Positions 24,087-35,012 are shown, counted from the first letter of the stretch. The stretch is 46,252 bases of DNA from Extensimonas vulgaris (GCF_003337425.1 NZ_QPJU01000013.1:1-46252); one strand, 5' to 3'. Translations and numbers: made by a program. The notes: a model not told the origin generated them from the letters alone.

Positions 24087-25289
24087 ATGAGCCATCCCAA
24101 GCCCTTGCCCCCGACCCCCGAGCGGGCCACGAATTGCGGCCCTGCTACCCCATCGGCGGCCGTCTCCGTGGCCGCCCCCGCTGCGCTACCCGCCGCTGCC
24201 ACCGCTGCCCCCAGCGCCATCGCCTGGCCCGGCGCGGCGCGGCAGGCGGCCTTCGAAGCCTGGCTTGCGCCGCTCGCCGCCACGCACGGTTTGCGCCCCG
24301 AGAGCCTGCGCCCGGCCTCGGCGGACGCGAGCTTCAGGCGCTATCTGCGCATAGACCGCGCCGCGGGCGGCAGCTGCATCGTCATGGACGCGCCGCCCGA
24401 GCTCGAGGACTGCCGCCCTTTCGTGCGCGTGCAGGCGCTCATGGCGGCCGCGGGCCTGCGCGTGCCGCAGATCCTTGCCTGGGACGAGGCTGACGGCTTC
24501 ATGCTGCTGAGCGACCTGGGCGCGCACACGCTCATCGAGGCGCTAGCCCCGGCTGCGCCTGCGGCCGCACAAGGCTGGTATCTGCAGGCCGTGGAAGTGC
24601 TGATCGAGTGGCAAAAAGCCTCGCGCCCCGGCGTGCTGCCCGCCTACGACGAAGCGCTGCTGCGCCGCGAGCTTGCCCTGTTCCCCGACTGGTACTTGGT
24701 CCGGCACCGCGGAATCCAGCTCGACGAGGCACAGCAAAACACCCTCGCGCGCGCCTTCGACGCCATCGTCGCGCACAGCCTGGCCGCGCCCAGCGTGTTC
24801 GTGCACCGCGACTTCATGCCGCGCAACCTGATGCTGCCCACGCGCGAAGGGGAGCCGCTGGGCGTGCTCGATTTTCAGGATGCGGTGTACGGCCCCATCA
24901 CCTACGACATCGCGAGCCTGCTGCGCGACGCCTTCATCAGCTGGGACGAGGAATTCGTCATCGACATCACCGTGCGCTACTGGGAAAAGGCGCGCCGCGC
25001 GGGCCTGCTGGGCGCGGCCAGCGCCTCGGGCTGGGGCGCGGACTTTGGCGATTTTTACCGCAGCGTGGAGTGGATGGGGCTGCAGCGCCACCTCAAGGTC
25101 GCGGGCATTTTTGCGCGCCTCACGCTGCGCGATGGCAAGCCCAAATACCTCGCGGACGCGCCGCGCTTCATCGCCTACATCCGCGCCACCGCGAGCCGCT
25201 ACCGCGAGCTTGCGCCGCTGTTGCGCCTGCTCGACCAGATCGAAGGGGTGCAGGAGCAAAGCGGCTGGGCCTTCGGCCGGGTTTCATGA
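24087..25289 (+). CDS. amgK: Cell-wall sugar kinase AmgK (aminoglycoside-phosphotransferase fold)
   Basis: 400 residues. The kinase fold is clear: SADASFRRYLRI (nucleotide-side strands), FVHRDFMPRNLML (catalytic loop with Asp and Asn) and VLDFQDAVYGPITYDIASLL (metal-binding Asp). Position next to lptD-surA is characteristic of AmgK, which phosphorylates N-acetylmuramate and N-acetylglucosamine at C1 for peptidoglycan recycling. The usual partner, the nucleotidyltransferase MurU, is not adjacent here; rsmE follows instead. The first about 65 residues are a variable Ala/Pro-rich lead. A TAGAAT (24071-24076) only 10 bases before the ATG may be a -10, which would make the mRNA nearly leaderless. 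Confidence 0.87.
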   Translation: MSHPKPLPPTPERATNCGPATPSAAVSVAAPAALPAAATAAPSAIAWPGAARQAAFEAWLAPLAATHGLRPESLRPASADASFRRYLRIDRAAGGSCIVMDAPPELEDCRPFVRVQALMAAAGLRVPQILAWDEADGFMLLSDLGAHTLIEALAPAAPAAAQGWYLQAVEVLIEWQKASRPGVLPAYDEALLRRELALFPDWYLVRHRGIQLDEAQQNTLARAFDAIVAHSLAAPSVFVHRDFMPRNLMLPTREGEPLGVLDFQDAVYGPITYDIASLLRDAFISWDEEFVIDITVRYWEKARRAGLLGAASASGWGADFGDFYRSVEWMGLQRHLKVAGIFARLTLRDGKPKYLADAPRFIAYIRATASRYRELAPLLRLLDQIEGVQEQSGWAFGRVS

Positions 25290-25306
25290 GTCAAATCGGT
25301 CTCTAG

Positions 25307-25345
25307 TGCCCATCCAGCAAGCGCTAGCAGCTATCAGTATAGAAG
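25307..25345. repeat. Small repeat related to AGCTGCTAGCGCTTG
   Basis: TAGTGCCCATCCAGCAAGCG, then CTAGCAGCTATC, is the reverse of sequences at 33169-33214 and 41606-41652 and a relative of 31785-31830 inside topB. It fills the gap between amgK and rsmE up to the rsmE start codon. Confidence 0.6.
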
Positions 25346-25347
25346 CA

Positions 25348-26181
25348 ATGCCGCGTTTTTACTGCCCCCTCGCGCTGCAGCTTGGCAGCGAAATCGACCT
25401 GCCCGCAGGCGCCGCGCGCCACGTGCAGGTGCTGCGCCTGCAACCGGGCGATGCCGTCACGCTGTTCCACGGCGGGCTCGAAGACGTGGGGGTGGACGCC
25501 GCAGCGCTCGCGGGTGAATTCGACGCCACCATCGTGCACATGGGCCGCAGCGCGGTGCGCGTGCGCGTGCAGCGCCAGCACGCCGTCGAACGCGAGGCCG
25601 CGCGCGCCGTGCATCTGGCCGCCGCCATCATGGCCAACGAGCGCATGGACTGGCTCATCGAAAAAGCCACCGAACTCGGCGCCGCGAGCCTCACGCCGCT
25701 GCTGGCCGAACGCAGCGTGCTGCGCCTGGCGGGGGAGCGCGCCGACAAAAAACGCGCGCACTGGCAGGCCATCGCCGTGGCCGCCTGCGAACAATGCGGC
25801 CGCAACCGCGTGCCGCGCGTGCACCCCGTGCAAACCCTGGCCGATTGGCTGCGTGCGCAGGGCGCCGGTCTGGCGCTTGCACCATCCGTTGCACCATCCA
25901 CCGAGCCATCCGACACGGCACCCAGCGCCGCAGCGCAGCGCCTGCTGCTGTCGCTGCAGCCCCACGCCATCGCGCTGCGCGCCGCAGCCGCAAGCGGAGC
26001 CGCGGAAGGCAAAGACGGCAAAGCGGCGCCCGTGCACCTGCTCTCCGGCCCCGAAGGCGGCCTGAGCAGCGCCGAAGAAGCGCTCGCGCTGCGGCAGGGC
26101 TGGACCCCCGTCACCCTGGGCCCGCGCACCCTGCGCGCCGAAACCGCCCCGCTTGCGGCGCTGGCGGTGTTGACGATTTGA
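25348..26181 (+). CDS. rsmE: 16S rRNA m3U1498 methyltransferase
   Basis: 277 residues. SPOUT-class enzyme that methylates U1498 of 16S rRNA with SAM. The start MPRFYCPLALQLGSEIDLPA and RHVQVLRLQPGDAVTLFHGG form the N-terminal PUA-like domain. ERMDWLIEKATELGA and the knot motifs LLSGPEGGLSSAEE, then LGPRTLRAETAPLAAL, are the family signature. An Ala/Ser/Pro-rich loop (about 176-195) is longer than usual. The ATG lies just downstream of a small repeat, and no clear Shine-Dalgarno sequence is seen. Confidence 0.95.
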   Translation: MPRFYCPLALQLGSEIDLPAGAARHVQVLRLQPGDAVTLFHGGLEDVGVDAAALAGEFDATIVHMGRSAVRVRVQRQHAVEREAARAVHLAAAIMANERMDWLIEKATELGAASLTPLLAERSVLRLAGERADKKRAHWQAIAVAACEQCGRNRVPRVHPVQTLADWLRAQGAGLALAPSVAPSTEPSDTAPSAAAQRLLLSLQPHAIALRAAAASGAAEGKDGKAAPVHLLSGPEGGLSSAEEALALRQGWTPVTLGPRTLRAETAPLAALAVLTI

Positions 26182-26215
26182 GAAAAAAATTCGAATCTGA
26201 CCCCGCTTTCCCGCC

Positions 26216-26326
26216 CGTCATTGCGAGGGCCGTCAGGCCCGTGGCAATCCATGCCCCCGAACCCACGCAACGCCCCGAGCGCAGGCCGTAATGGATCGCC
26301 GCGCCCCTGCGGGGCTCTCAATGACC
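26216..26326. repeat. GTCATTGCGA-type palindromic repeat, copy d
   Basis: About 111 bp with ends CGTCATTGCGAGG and CTCTCAATGACC; more diverged than the other copies (GATCGCCGCG instead of GATTGCCGCG). The gene-free stretch 26182-26532 consists of this and the following hairpin repeat. Confidence 0.8.
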
Positions 26327-26336
26327 GGTACCTTGC

Positions 26337-26485
26337 AAAAGGCCGAGCGAAGCGCAGGCCCGTGAGGTATCCCCGCCCTTTCTGGCTGCGCAGACAGCAG
26401 GGTTGCCTTCTTTTGCCTTCTTTTCTTGGCGAAACAAGAAAAGAAGGTGCGCTGCCGGGCGCATCTCCCGGCATCCACCCTCAGC
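26337..26485. repeat. Hairpin-bearing dispersed repeat, copy 2
   Basis: Counterpart of 9784-10060 without the extra 120-base segment. Its hairpin is CCTTCTTTTCTTG (26416-26428) with CAAGAAAAGAAGG (26435-26447). The one stem difference from copy 1 is a swapped base pair, so both stems stay perfect. Confidence 0.82.
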
Positions 26486-26532
26486 CCGGTCAGCTGCGCA
26501 AATAATCGGAATCTGACCCCAAATCCTGCGCC

Positions 26533-27342
26533 TCACCCCTCGCAACTACGCCAAGCCCTCCCCCCGAGCTGCGGCCGCAGCGCGTCGGCTTGGGGGCGCA
26601 GGGCCTCGGTGACGGCGGGCAGGCGCAGCACGTAGGCCGTGCCGGCGGGGCGCTCGGGCACCACGCGGGCGGTGCGCACGCCCTTGGCGCGCAGATCGGC
26701 CAGGGCGCGTTGGGCGGCTTCCTCGGTGCTGTAGCGGCCCAGCGACAGGCCGGGCTCCCAGGCGGCGCCGGGGCGGTCGAAGGCGATGCCGAGTTCGCGC
26801 AGCTCGGCCTTTTTCTTGTCGAGCACGTCCGCCTGCGGAAAGCGCCCCAGGTACACCATCCAGCGGCCCGCGACCGGGATCGGCTCCAGCGTCCAGCTGC
26901 CTTGCGGCCAGCGCGCCAGGGCCTTGCGCAGCGTCTCGGCCTGGTGCGCGTCGAAGGTGCCGGCCTGCAGGCATACCGCGGGCGCCGCTGCGGGGCGGGA
27001 GGCCGCGGCAAGGGGGGGCGGATGGGGGGTGGGAGGGGCCACGGAAGCAGCCACGGAAGCTGCCTCGGCAGCGGGGGCTGAAGCCGCAACGGGGGCGACA
27101 CCGGCGCCGGGGTTCGCAGACGCAGCGGCTGTCGAATCCGCAGAAGCGGCAGAGCCCGGCGCCGAGTCGCTGGCCGGTGCCGTGCGCAGGATTTGCAGCG
27201 TCTCGGGGCGGATCTGCTGCAGCTGGTGCTGCGGCTCGGAAGTCTCGGCGGGCGCGAGGCCGAGCGCACGCAAGGCGCCGTGCGACCAGGCAAAGTAGCC
27301 GAGGTTCAGCAAAAAAAGGAGCAAGACGAAAAGGCGCAGCAT
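26533..27342 (-). CDS. SPOR-domain membrane protein
   Basis: 269 residues. An N-terminal membrane anchor (LRLFVLLLFLLNLGYFAW) is followed by a long Ala/Pro/Ser-rich linker (about 55-125) and a SPOR-type domain (CLQAGTFDAHQAETLRKALA, then GRWMVYLGRF). SPOR domains bind denuded septal peptidoglycan, so a cell-division or wall role at the inner membrane is likely. Start: ATG 27342; an in-frame TTG at 27348 adds two residues. It follows birA by 11 bases on the same strand, the last gene of a three-gene operon. Confidence 0.82.
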   Translation of the reverse strand: MLRLFVLLLFLLNLGYFAWSHGALRALGLAPAETSEPQHQLQQIRPETLQILRTAPASDSAPGSAASADSTAAASANPGAGVAPVAASAPAAEAASVAASVAPPTPHPPPLAAASRPAAAPAVCLQAGTFDAHQAETLRKALARWPQGSWTLEPIPVAGRWMVYLGRFPQADVLDKKKAELRELGIAFDRPGAAWEPGLSLGRYSTEEAAQRALADLRAKGVRTARVVPERPAGTAYVLRLPAVTEALRPQADALRPQLGGRAWRSCEG

Positions 27343-27353
27343 GGGCAAATGGC

Positions 27354-28361
27354 TTATTCGATTGCGGATTGTGGCGCTGCGGGATGATCTGCAGTGGCCG
27401 CACGGATGGCATTGGAGTCATCCGCAGCGCCCGCATCGGCACCGGCGCCAGCAACAGGCGCTTCACCAGCAGCGCTGGCGCGCGGCCGCACGCTGACCTC
27501 GGAACTCGTGACGCTGCGCAGGCCCGCCGGCGTTTGCACCTGCAGCGCGCCGTCCGCGCCAACGCCTTGCGCCACGCCGCTTGCGCCGTCGCTGAGCAGC
27601 ACTTCGCGCCCTGCCAAAAGATCACGCGCGGCGTAGCGTGGACGCAGCGGCGCAAAGCCGTGTGCGGCGAAGGCTTGCACGCCCTCCAGCAGCGGCGCCA
27701 GCAGGCGCAGCAGCGCGGCGGGCGCGTCCATTTCGGGGGCGATGTCTTGCAGGCAGGCGGGCGGCGTGGCGAGCCCTTGCGCGTCGCGCGGGCGGATGTT
27801 GATGCCAATGCCTATGACCACGTAGCGCGCCGCTGCGGCCGCGGCCGGCGCCCACAGGGAGGACGGAAAACCGCTGCCCACGCCCGGCAGCACGAAGCTC
27901 GCGGTCTCGATCAGGATGCCGCCGAGCTTGCGGTCGTCGGCCAGCCACAGGTCGTTGGGCCACTTGAGGCCGAGCTTCAGGGGCAGGGCAGACGCGGGAA
28001 GCTCCGGCTGCAGGCTCTCGGCCACGCTCAGGCCCACGGCCAGAGACAGGCCCGACCAGTCGCGCGGCGCGAGCGCCAGGCCGAGCGAGAAGGTCAGCGA
28101 ATCGCCGGGGCTGCTGAGCCACTGCCGCCCCAGGCGCCCGCGCCCCGCGGTCTGCTGCTCGGCCACGAGCAGCGTGGGCGCGCAGCGCCCTTCGCGCGCG
28201 CGGCGCATGAGCTCGGTGTTGGTCGAGTCGATGCGCTCGAGCACTTCGACGCTGCCGCCCGGCAGGTGCGCCGCGAGCGCCTGCTGTAGCGCGGCGATGG
28301 GCCAGGCGGGCGGGGCCGCGCTTGCCGCGTCGCTTGCCGCGTGCAACGGCGCGCCTGTCAT
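27354..28361 (-). CDS. birA: Biotin--protein ligase BirA (no DNA-binding domain)
   Basis: 335 residues. It activates biotin to biotinyl-AMP and attaches it to carrier-domain lysines. Motifs: IDSTNTELMRRA, the biotin loop EQQTAGRGRLGRQW, and KWPNDLWLADDRKLGGILIE. The N-terminal winged helix of the E. coli type is absent, so it should not repress transcription itself. The C-terminal domain ends in an Ala-rich tail of about 45 residues. Its likely substrates include the carboxylase subunit at 378-2375. The start overlaps the SET gene stop by 4 bases (ATGA). Confidence 0.94.
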   Translation of the reverse strand: MTGAPLHAASDAASAAPPAWPIAALQQALAAHLPGGSVEVLERIDSTNTELMRRAREGRCAPTLLVAEQQTAGRGRLGRQWLSSPGDSLTFSLGLALAPRDWSGLSLAVGLSVAESLQPELPASALPLKLGLKWPNDLWLADDRKLGGILIETASFVLPGVGSGFPSSLWAPAAAAAARYVVIGIGINIRPRDAQGLATPPACLQDIAPEMDAPAALLRLLAPLLEGVQAFAAHGFAPLRPRYAARDLLAGREVLLSDGASGVAQGVGADGALQVQTPAGLRSVTSSEVSVRPRASAAGEAPVAGAGADAGAADDSNAIRAATADHPAAPQSAIE

Positions 28362-28894
28362 GGCTGGCCCCGGCGCGCGCCGCTGCGCCTGCGTTTGGGC
28401 GCGAGCAGCGTGCCGCGGCAGTCGGGGCTGCCGCAGCGGCAGGCGTATTCGGCCTTGAGTTTGGCCGTCTGGCGCGCGTCGATCACGAGCGCGTAGTCGA
28501 AGCTCAGCTCCTCGCCCGCGCGGATGTTGCGCAGCGCGGTGATGAAGATGCGGCCCGCGCGTTCGTCCGCGTAGCAGTTGGGCGCGCAGCTGTGGTTGAT
28601 CCAGCGCGAGGCGTTGCCGCCCACCTTGCCGTCGATCACATGTTCGTCATCGATGTGGAAGTAAAACGTGTGCTGCGGCTGCGCCGGATCGTGCGGGTGG
28701 CGCGCGAGTGCCTCCTGCCAGCTGATGATTTCGCCGGTATATTCGATCAGCACTTCGCCCTCGGCGATGTCCTGCAGCGCGAATACGCCCCTGCCGTGCA
28801 CGGGCGAGCGCCGCACCTGCAGGCGCCGCCCGCGGCCCCGCGCGGCAGTGGCAGGGAAATTTTCGGCCGCCGCGGCGGCATGCGTGCAAGACAT
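28358..28894 (-). CDS. SET-domain protein lysine methyltransferase
   Basis: 178 residues. A compact SET domain: VRRSPVHGRGVFALQDIAEG, EVLIEYTGEIISWQEA, the catalytic NHSCAPNC (about 118-125), GEELSFDYAL, and a post-SET cysteine cluster CRCGSPDCRG (with the NHSC cysteine forms a zinc site). Such proteins transfer methyl groups from SAM to lysines. In eukaryotes the targets are often histones; the bacterial target here is unknown. It is the first gene of the leftward SET-birA-SPOR operon. The first 25 residues are a variable Ala/Arg-rich lead with the possible start ATG at 28894. Confidence 0.9.
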   Translation of the reverse strand: MSCTHAAAAAENFPATAARGRGRRLQVRRSPVHGRGVFALQDIAEGEVLIEYTGEIISWQEALARHPHDPAQPQHTFYFHIDDEHVIDGKVGGNASRWINHSCAPNCYADERAGRIFITALRNIRAGEELSFDYALVIDARQTAKLKAEYACRCGSPDCRGTLLAPKRRRSGARRGQP

Positions 28895-28983
28895 GGCAAA
28901 ACTCTGTTAACTTGAAATTTGCACCTGCGCGCGCGTATGTACGCATGCGTGCGCGCAAGGCCGTAAAGCCCTAAGGCTCCTGG

Positions 28984-29144
28984 CAGCCTGTCGGACTTTG
29001 GAATCGTCGGCTGCGAATGCGCCGCAGCGGCCCATTTTTTACCGTCTTCTTGCCCCATAGTCCCGCTATGGGGCGGCGAATCCGGCAAAAACTGGCCTCG
29101 CTGGGGCACCTTCTCGCTTTCGACGCCCAAAGTCCGACAGGCTG
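28984..29144. mobile_element. 161-bp miniature inverted-repeat element, copy 1
   Basis: Ends CAGCCTGTCGGACTTTGG and CCAAAGTCCGACAGGCTG are perfect 18-bp inverted repeats. It is flanked by CTGG on both sides (28980-28983, 29145-29148), a 4-bp target duplication. An internal palindrome CCCCATAG-TCCCG-CTATGGGG lies at the centre. No reading frame. It ends 36 bases before the topB ATG and therefore forms most of the topB upstream region; the stretch 28895-28983 shows no other feature. Confidence 0.88.
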
Positions 29145-29180
29145 CTGGGCATTGTAGAAAACACTCCAAAGCATTCCCGC

Positions 29181-32183
<3,003 letters not shown>

Positions 32184-32201
32184 GCAGGTGCGAGCCCTTC
32201 T

Positions 32202-32252
32202 GCGCCCCTCGTGACCGCGATTGGCACCAATCGCGGCCCGGGCAAGGGGCGC
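32202..32252. other. Nested palindrome after topB
   Basis: The core CCGCGATTGG-CA-CCAATCGCGG (32215-32236) is perfect, enclosed by outer arms GCGCCCCT (32202-32209) and AGGGGCGC (32245-32252). It could act as a terminator stem (no T tract) or a protein-binding site. A 15-base match to 42387-42401 follows (CCTTGTTTGCGTAAG, 32256-32270). Confidence 0.6.
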
Positions 32253-32314
32253 CCTCCTTGTTTGCGTAAGGCAGGTGACATCTGCGAGTCAACGGCTGCG
32301 CGCAAAATACCTGC

Positions 32315-33154
32315 ATGACTTCTTCTGCTCCTCCTTCTGCCCCCGCTTCTGCTCCGCTTTTTGCAGACGCCGCTGCGCCATCGCCCGCGCCCGCTTCCGA
32401 CGCCTCCACCCCGCCGCGCGTGCTGGCGCTCGAAGGGCTGACGAACTTTCGTGACCTTGGCGGCTACCCCGGATTGCAGGGCCGGCCCGTGAAATGGCGG
32501 CGGCTGTTTCGCTCCGACCAGCTCGGCGCACTCACGCCGGCCGACCAGCAGCGCCTTGCAGAACTGGGCATCGCACGCGCGGTGGACTTGCGCGGGGTGC
32601 ACGAGCGCGCGGCGCAGCCTTACGCGCTGCCGGGCGTGGCGCAGTACGCGCTGCACATCGAGCCCACGGTGGTGCAGCGCGTACAGGAGCTGCTGCAAAA
32701 AGGCAGCGCGCCCACCCCCGCCGAGACCGTGCGGCTGATGCAGGACACCTACCGCGCCTTCGTGCACGACAACGCGCCGCGCTTTGCCGAGCTGCTGCAA
32801 CTGCTGCTGGCGAGCGACGCGCCGCTGGTCTTTCACTGCACCGCGGGCAAGGACCGCACGGGCTTTGCGGCCGCGCTGATCCTGCTCGCGCTCGGCGTGC
32901 CGCGCGCGCTGGTGATGCAGGACTACCTGCTGACCAACGCGCTGTACCGCCCGCCGTTCCTCGCGTCGTCCAGCACGCCGCGCGAGGTGCTCGAGGTGAT
33001 CTGGTTCGTGCGCGAGGATTTCCTCGACGCCGCGCTGCGCCAGATCGACGCCGAATACGGCGGTATAGAGCCCTACCTGGAGCGCGTGCTCGGCCTGAAC
33101 GCCGCAGCGCGCACCAAGCTGGCGCAGCTATACCTGCAGCCGCCCAAGGGGTGA
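32315..33154 (+). CDS. Tyrosine phosphatase-like protein (dual-specificity/LipA-type)
   Basis: 279 residues. The phosphatase loop HCTAGKDRTG (Cys175 nucleophile, Arg181) is intact. NFRDLGGYPG near residue 43 and the DLRG segment fit the bacterial family of tyrosine phosphatases related to Listeria LipA, which act on phosphotyrosine or phosphoinositides. There is no signal peptide; the first 33 residues are Ala/Ser/Pro-rich. It stands alone between topB and the AidB-like gene. Substrate unknown. Confidence 0.87.
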   Translation: MTSSAPPSAPASAPLFADAAAPSPAPASDASTPPRVLALEGLTNFRDLGGYPGLQGRPVKWRRLFRSDQLGALTPADQQRLAELGIARAVDLRGVHERAAQPYALPGVAQYALHIEPTVVQRVQELLQKGSAPTPAETVRLMQDTYRAFVHDNAPRFAELLQLLLASDAPLVFHCTAGKDRTGFAAALILLALGVPRALVMQDYLLTNALYRPPFLASSSTPREVLEVIWFVREDFLDAALRQIDAEYGGIEPYLERVLGLNAAARTKLAQLYLQPPKG

Positions 33155-33168
33155 TTGCTTTTTTTTAT

Positions 33169-33214
33169 GTAGCTGCTTACGCTTGATAAATCTGGGCTCA
33201 CGGCCAAAAACACC
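33169..33214. repeat. Small repeat related to AGCTGCTAGCGCTTG
   Basis: GTAGCTGCTTACGCTTGATA, then AATCTGGGCTCACGGCCAAA and AACACC, matches 41606-41652 (GAGCTGCCTGCGCTTGATGG... AAAAACACC) and the inverse of 25307-25345. It occupies the gap before the AidB-like gene. Confidence 0.6.
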
Positions 33215-33251
33215 TATACCCCGCCACCATCCCTACCGCTGAGGAGACCCC

Positions 33252-34922
33252 ATGACCACCACCCTCGCCAGCCCCCAAGTGGGCGTCCACCCGGACAACC
33301 AGGTGCCCGAGCTCAAGGACTACAACCTCTACAGCAGCGACCCGGTGCTGCGCCGCGCCGTGGCGCGCGGCGGCGCGCAGTGGCGCGAAGCCGAGCTGCT
33401 GCGCCAGGGCGCCGAATACGGCGCCGAGGCCACGCTGCGTGCCGCCGAGGACGCGAACCGCTACGCGCCCGAGCTCGTCGCCTTCGCGCCCCTGGGTCAG
33501 CGCATCGACCAGATCAAGTTCCACCCTGCGTGGCACCAGATCATGGCGATCGCGCGGCGCAACGGCATCGCCAACCTGCCCTTCACCGACGCGCGCCCCT
33601 CGGCATGGACGGCCTACGGCGCGTCGCTGTTCATGCACAGCCAGATCGAGGCCGGCTCGGCCTGCCCGACCACCATGACCAAGGCCTGCATCCCGGTGCT
33701 GCGCCGCAACGCGCCGCTGTACGCGCTCACGGCGCCGCTGCTCGCCTCGCTCGAACACGACGCGCGCGACATTCCGCTCGTGCACAAGCGCTCGATCGCG
33801 GTCGGCATGGGCATGACGGAAAAGCAGGGCGGCAGCGACGTGCGCACCAACACCACGCGCGCCGTGCCCGCAGGCAGCGGCCCCTGGGGCGACGAATACC
33901 TGCTCACGGGGCACAAGTGGTTTTTCTCGGCGCCCATGTGCGACGGCCACCTGGTGCTCGCGCGCACCGACGCGCACGGCCCGAGCTGCTTTTTCGTGCC
34001 GCGCTGGCGCCCCGACGGCAGCAAGAACCCCATCCACCTGCTGCGCCTCAAGGACAAGGTGGGCAACCGCTCCAACAGCGGCTGCGAGGTCGAGTTCCAC
34101 GAGGCCTGGGGCGTGCGCGTGGGCGACGAGGGGCGCGGCATCCCGACCATCATCGAAATGGCGACCTACACGCGGCTCGATTGCGCGCTCTCGAGCGCGG
34201 GGCTGCTGCGCCAGGCTTTGGTGCAGGCGCTGCACTATGCTCGCAACCGCCACGCCTTCGGCCGCGCGCTCGCCGAGCAGCCCATGATGACCGAGCTGCT
34301 CGCCGACCTCGCGCTCGAGTCCGAGGCCGCGACGCTACTGGCCATGGACCTGGCCGGGCGCTTCGGCTCGGCCGACGCGCTCGACGGCGCGTGGCGGCGC
34401 ATCATGACGCCCGCGGCCAAGTTCTGGGTCTGCAAGCGCGCCGTGGCCCTGACCGGCGAGGCCATGGAGGTCTGGGGCGGCAACGGCTACGTCGAAACCA
34501 GCGGCCCCATGGGCCGGCTGTTCCGCGAGGCGCCGGTGAATTCGATCTGGGAGGGCTCGGGCAACGTGATGTGCCTGGACGTGCTGCGCGCCATCGCGCG
34601 CCAGCCCGAGGACGCGCAGCGCCTGCTCGAGCACCTGCACGACGTGGCCGCGGCTGCCGCCGCGCCGCAGCTCGTGGCGCAGGTGTGCCAGCTGCGCGCC
34701 GCCCTCGCGCAGCCGCCCGCCGAACTCGAACGCCAGGCGCGCCGCTTCACCCAGCGCCTCGCGCTCAGCGCGCAAGCCTGCCTGATGCTCCAGCACGCGA
34801 GCGCCGAAGCCGCCGGCGCCTTCATCAGCAGCCGCTTCGACCCCGACTGGGGGCCCGTCACGGGCATCAGCAGCGGCACGGGCGACCCGGCCGCGCTGCT
34901 GCGCGCCGCCTGGGCGGGCTGA
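33252..34922 (+). CDS. aidB: AidB-like acyl-CoA dehydrogenase homolog
   Basis: 556 residues, close to E. coli AidB (541). AidB is an FAD protein of the acyl-CoA dehydrogenase superfamily that binds DNA in the adaptive response to alkylation; its enzymatic activity is weak. Diagnostic strings: GMGMTEKQGGSDVRTNTTRA (about 184-203), LLTGHKWFFSAPMCDGHLVL, and EVWGGNGYVE with PVNSIWEGSGNVMCLDVLRA. GAGGAG lies 6 bases before the ATG. Annotation pipelines often call such proteins isovaleryl-CoA dehydrogenase; the AidB motif argues for the former. Confidence 0.88.
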   Translation: MTTTLASPQVGVHPDNQVPELKDYNLYSSDPVLRRAVARGGAQWREAELLRQGAEYGAEATLRAAEDANRYAPELVAFAPLGQRIDQIKFHPAWHQIMAIARRNGIANLPFTDARPSAWTAYGASLFMHSQIEAGSACPTTMTKACIPVLRRNAPLYALTAPLLASLEHDARDIPLVHKRSIAVGMGMTEKQGGSDVRTNTTRAVPAGSGPWGDEYLLTGHKWFFSAPMCDGHLVLARTDAHGPSCFFVPRWRPDGSKNPIHLLRLKDKVGNRSNSGCEVEFHEAWGVRVGDEGRGIPTIIEMATYTRLDCALSSAGLLRQALVQALHYARNRHAFGRALAEQPMMTELLADLALESEAATLLAMDLAGRFGSADALDGAWRRIMTPAAKFWVCKRAVALTGEAMEVWGGNGYVETSGPMGRLFREAPVNSIWEGSGNVMCLDVLRAIARQPEDAQRLLEHLHDVAAAAAAPQLVAQVCQLRAALAQPPAELERQARRFTQRLALSAQACLMLQHASAEAAGAFISSRFDPDWGPVTGISSGTGDPAALLRAAWAG

Positions 34923-34979
34923 CGCTGAAAGAGGCCGCTGCTGCCAACCGTGTGCGCGGTGGCGTCCACGGCAGGGCGC

Positions 34980-35012
34980 AAAAAAGCCCGGCCCCATGGA
35001 GTTGGGCCGGGC
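34980..35012 (-). terminator. Rho-independent terminator of the Spy-like gene
   Basis: On the minus strand, GCCCGGCCC-(9)-GGGCCGGGC is followed by six T. Plus-strand coordinates of the arms are 34986-34994 and 35004-35012. Confidence 0.88.

Noticed and set aside
21482-24283. Longer LptD start overlapping amgK
   Set aside because: The upstream residues lack a signal peptide and run into the divergent amgK gene; the signal peptide starts at 23941.
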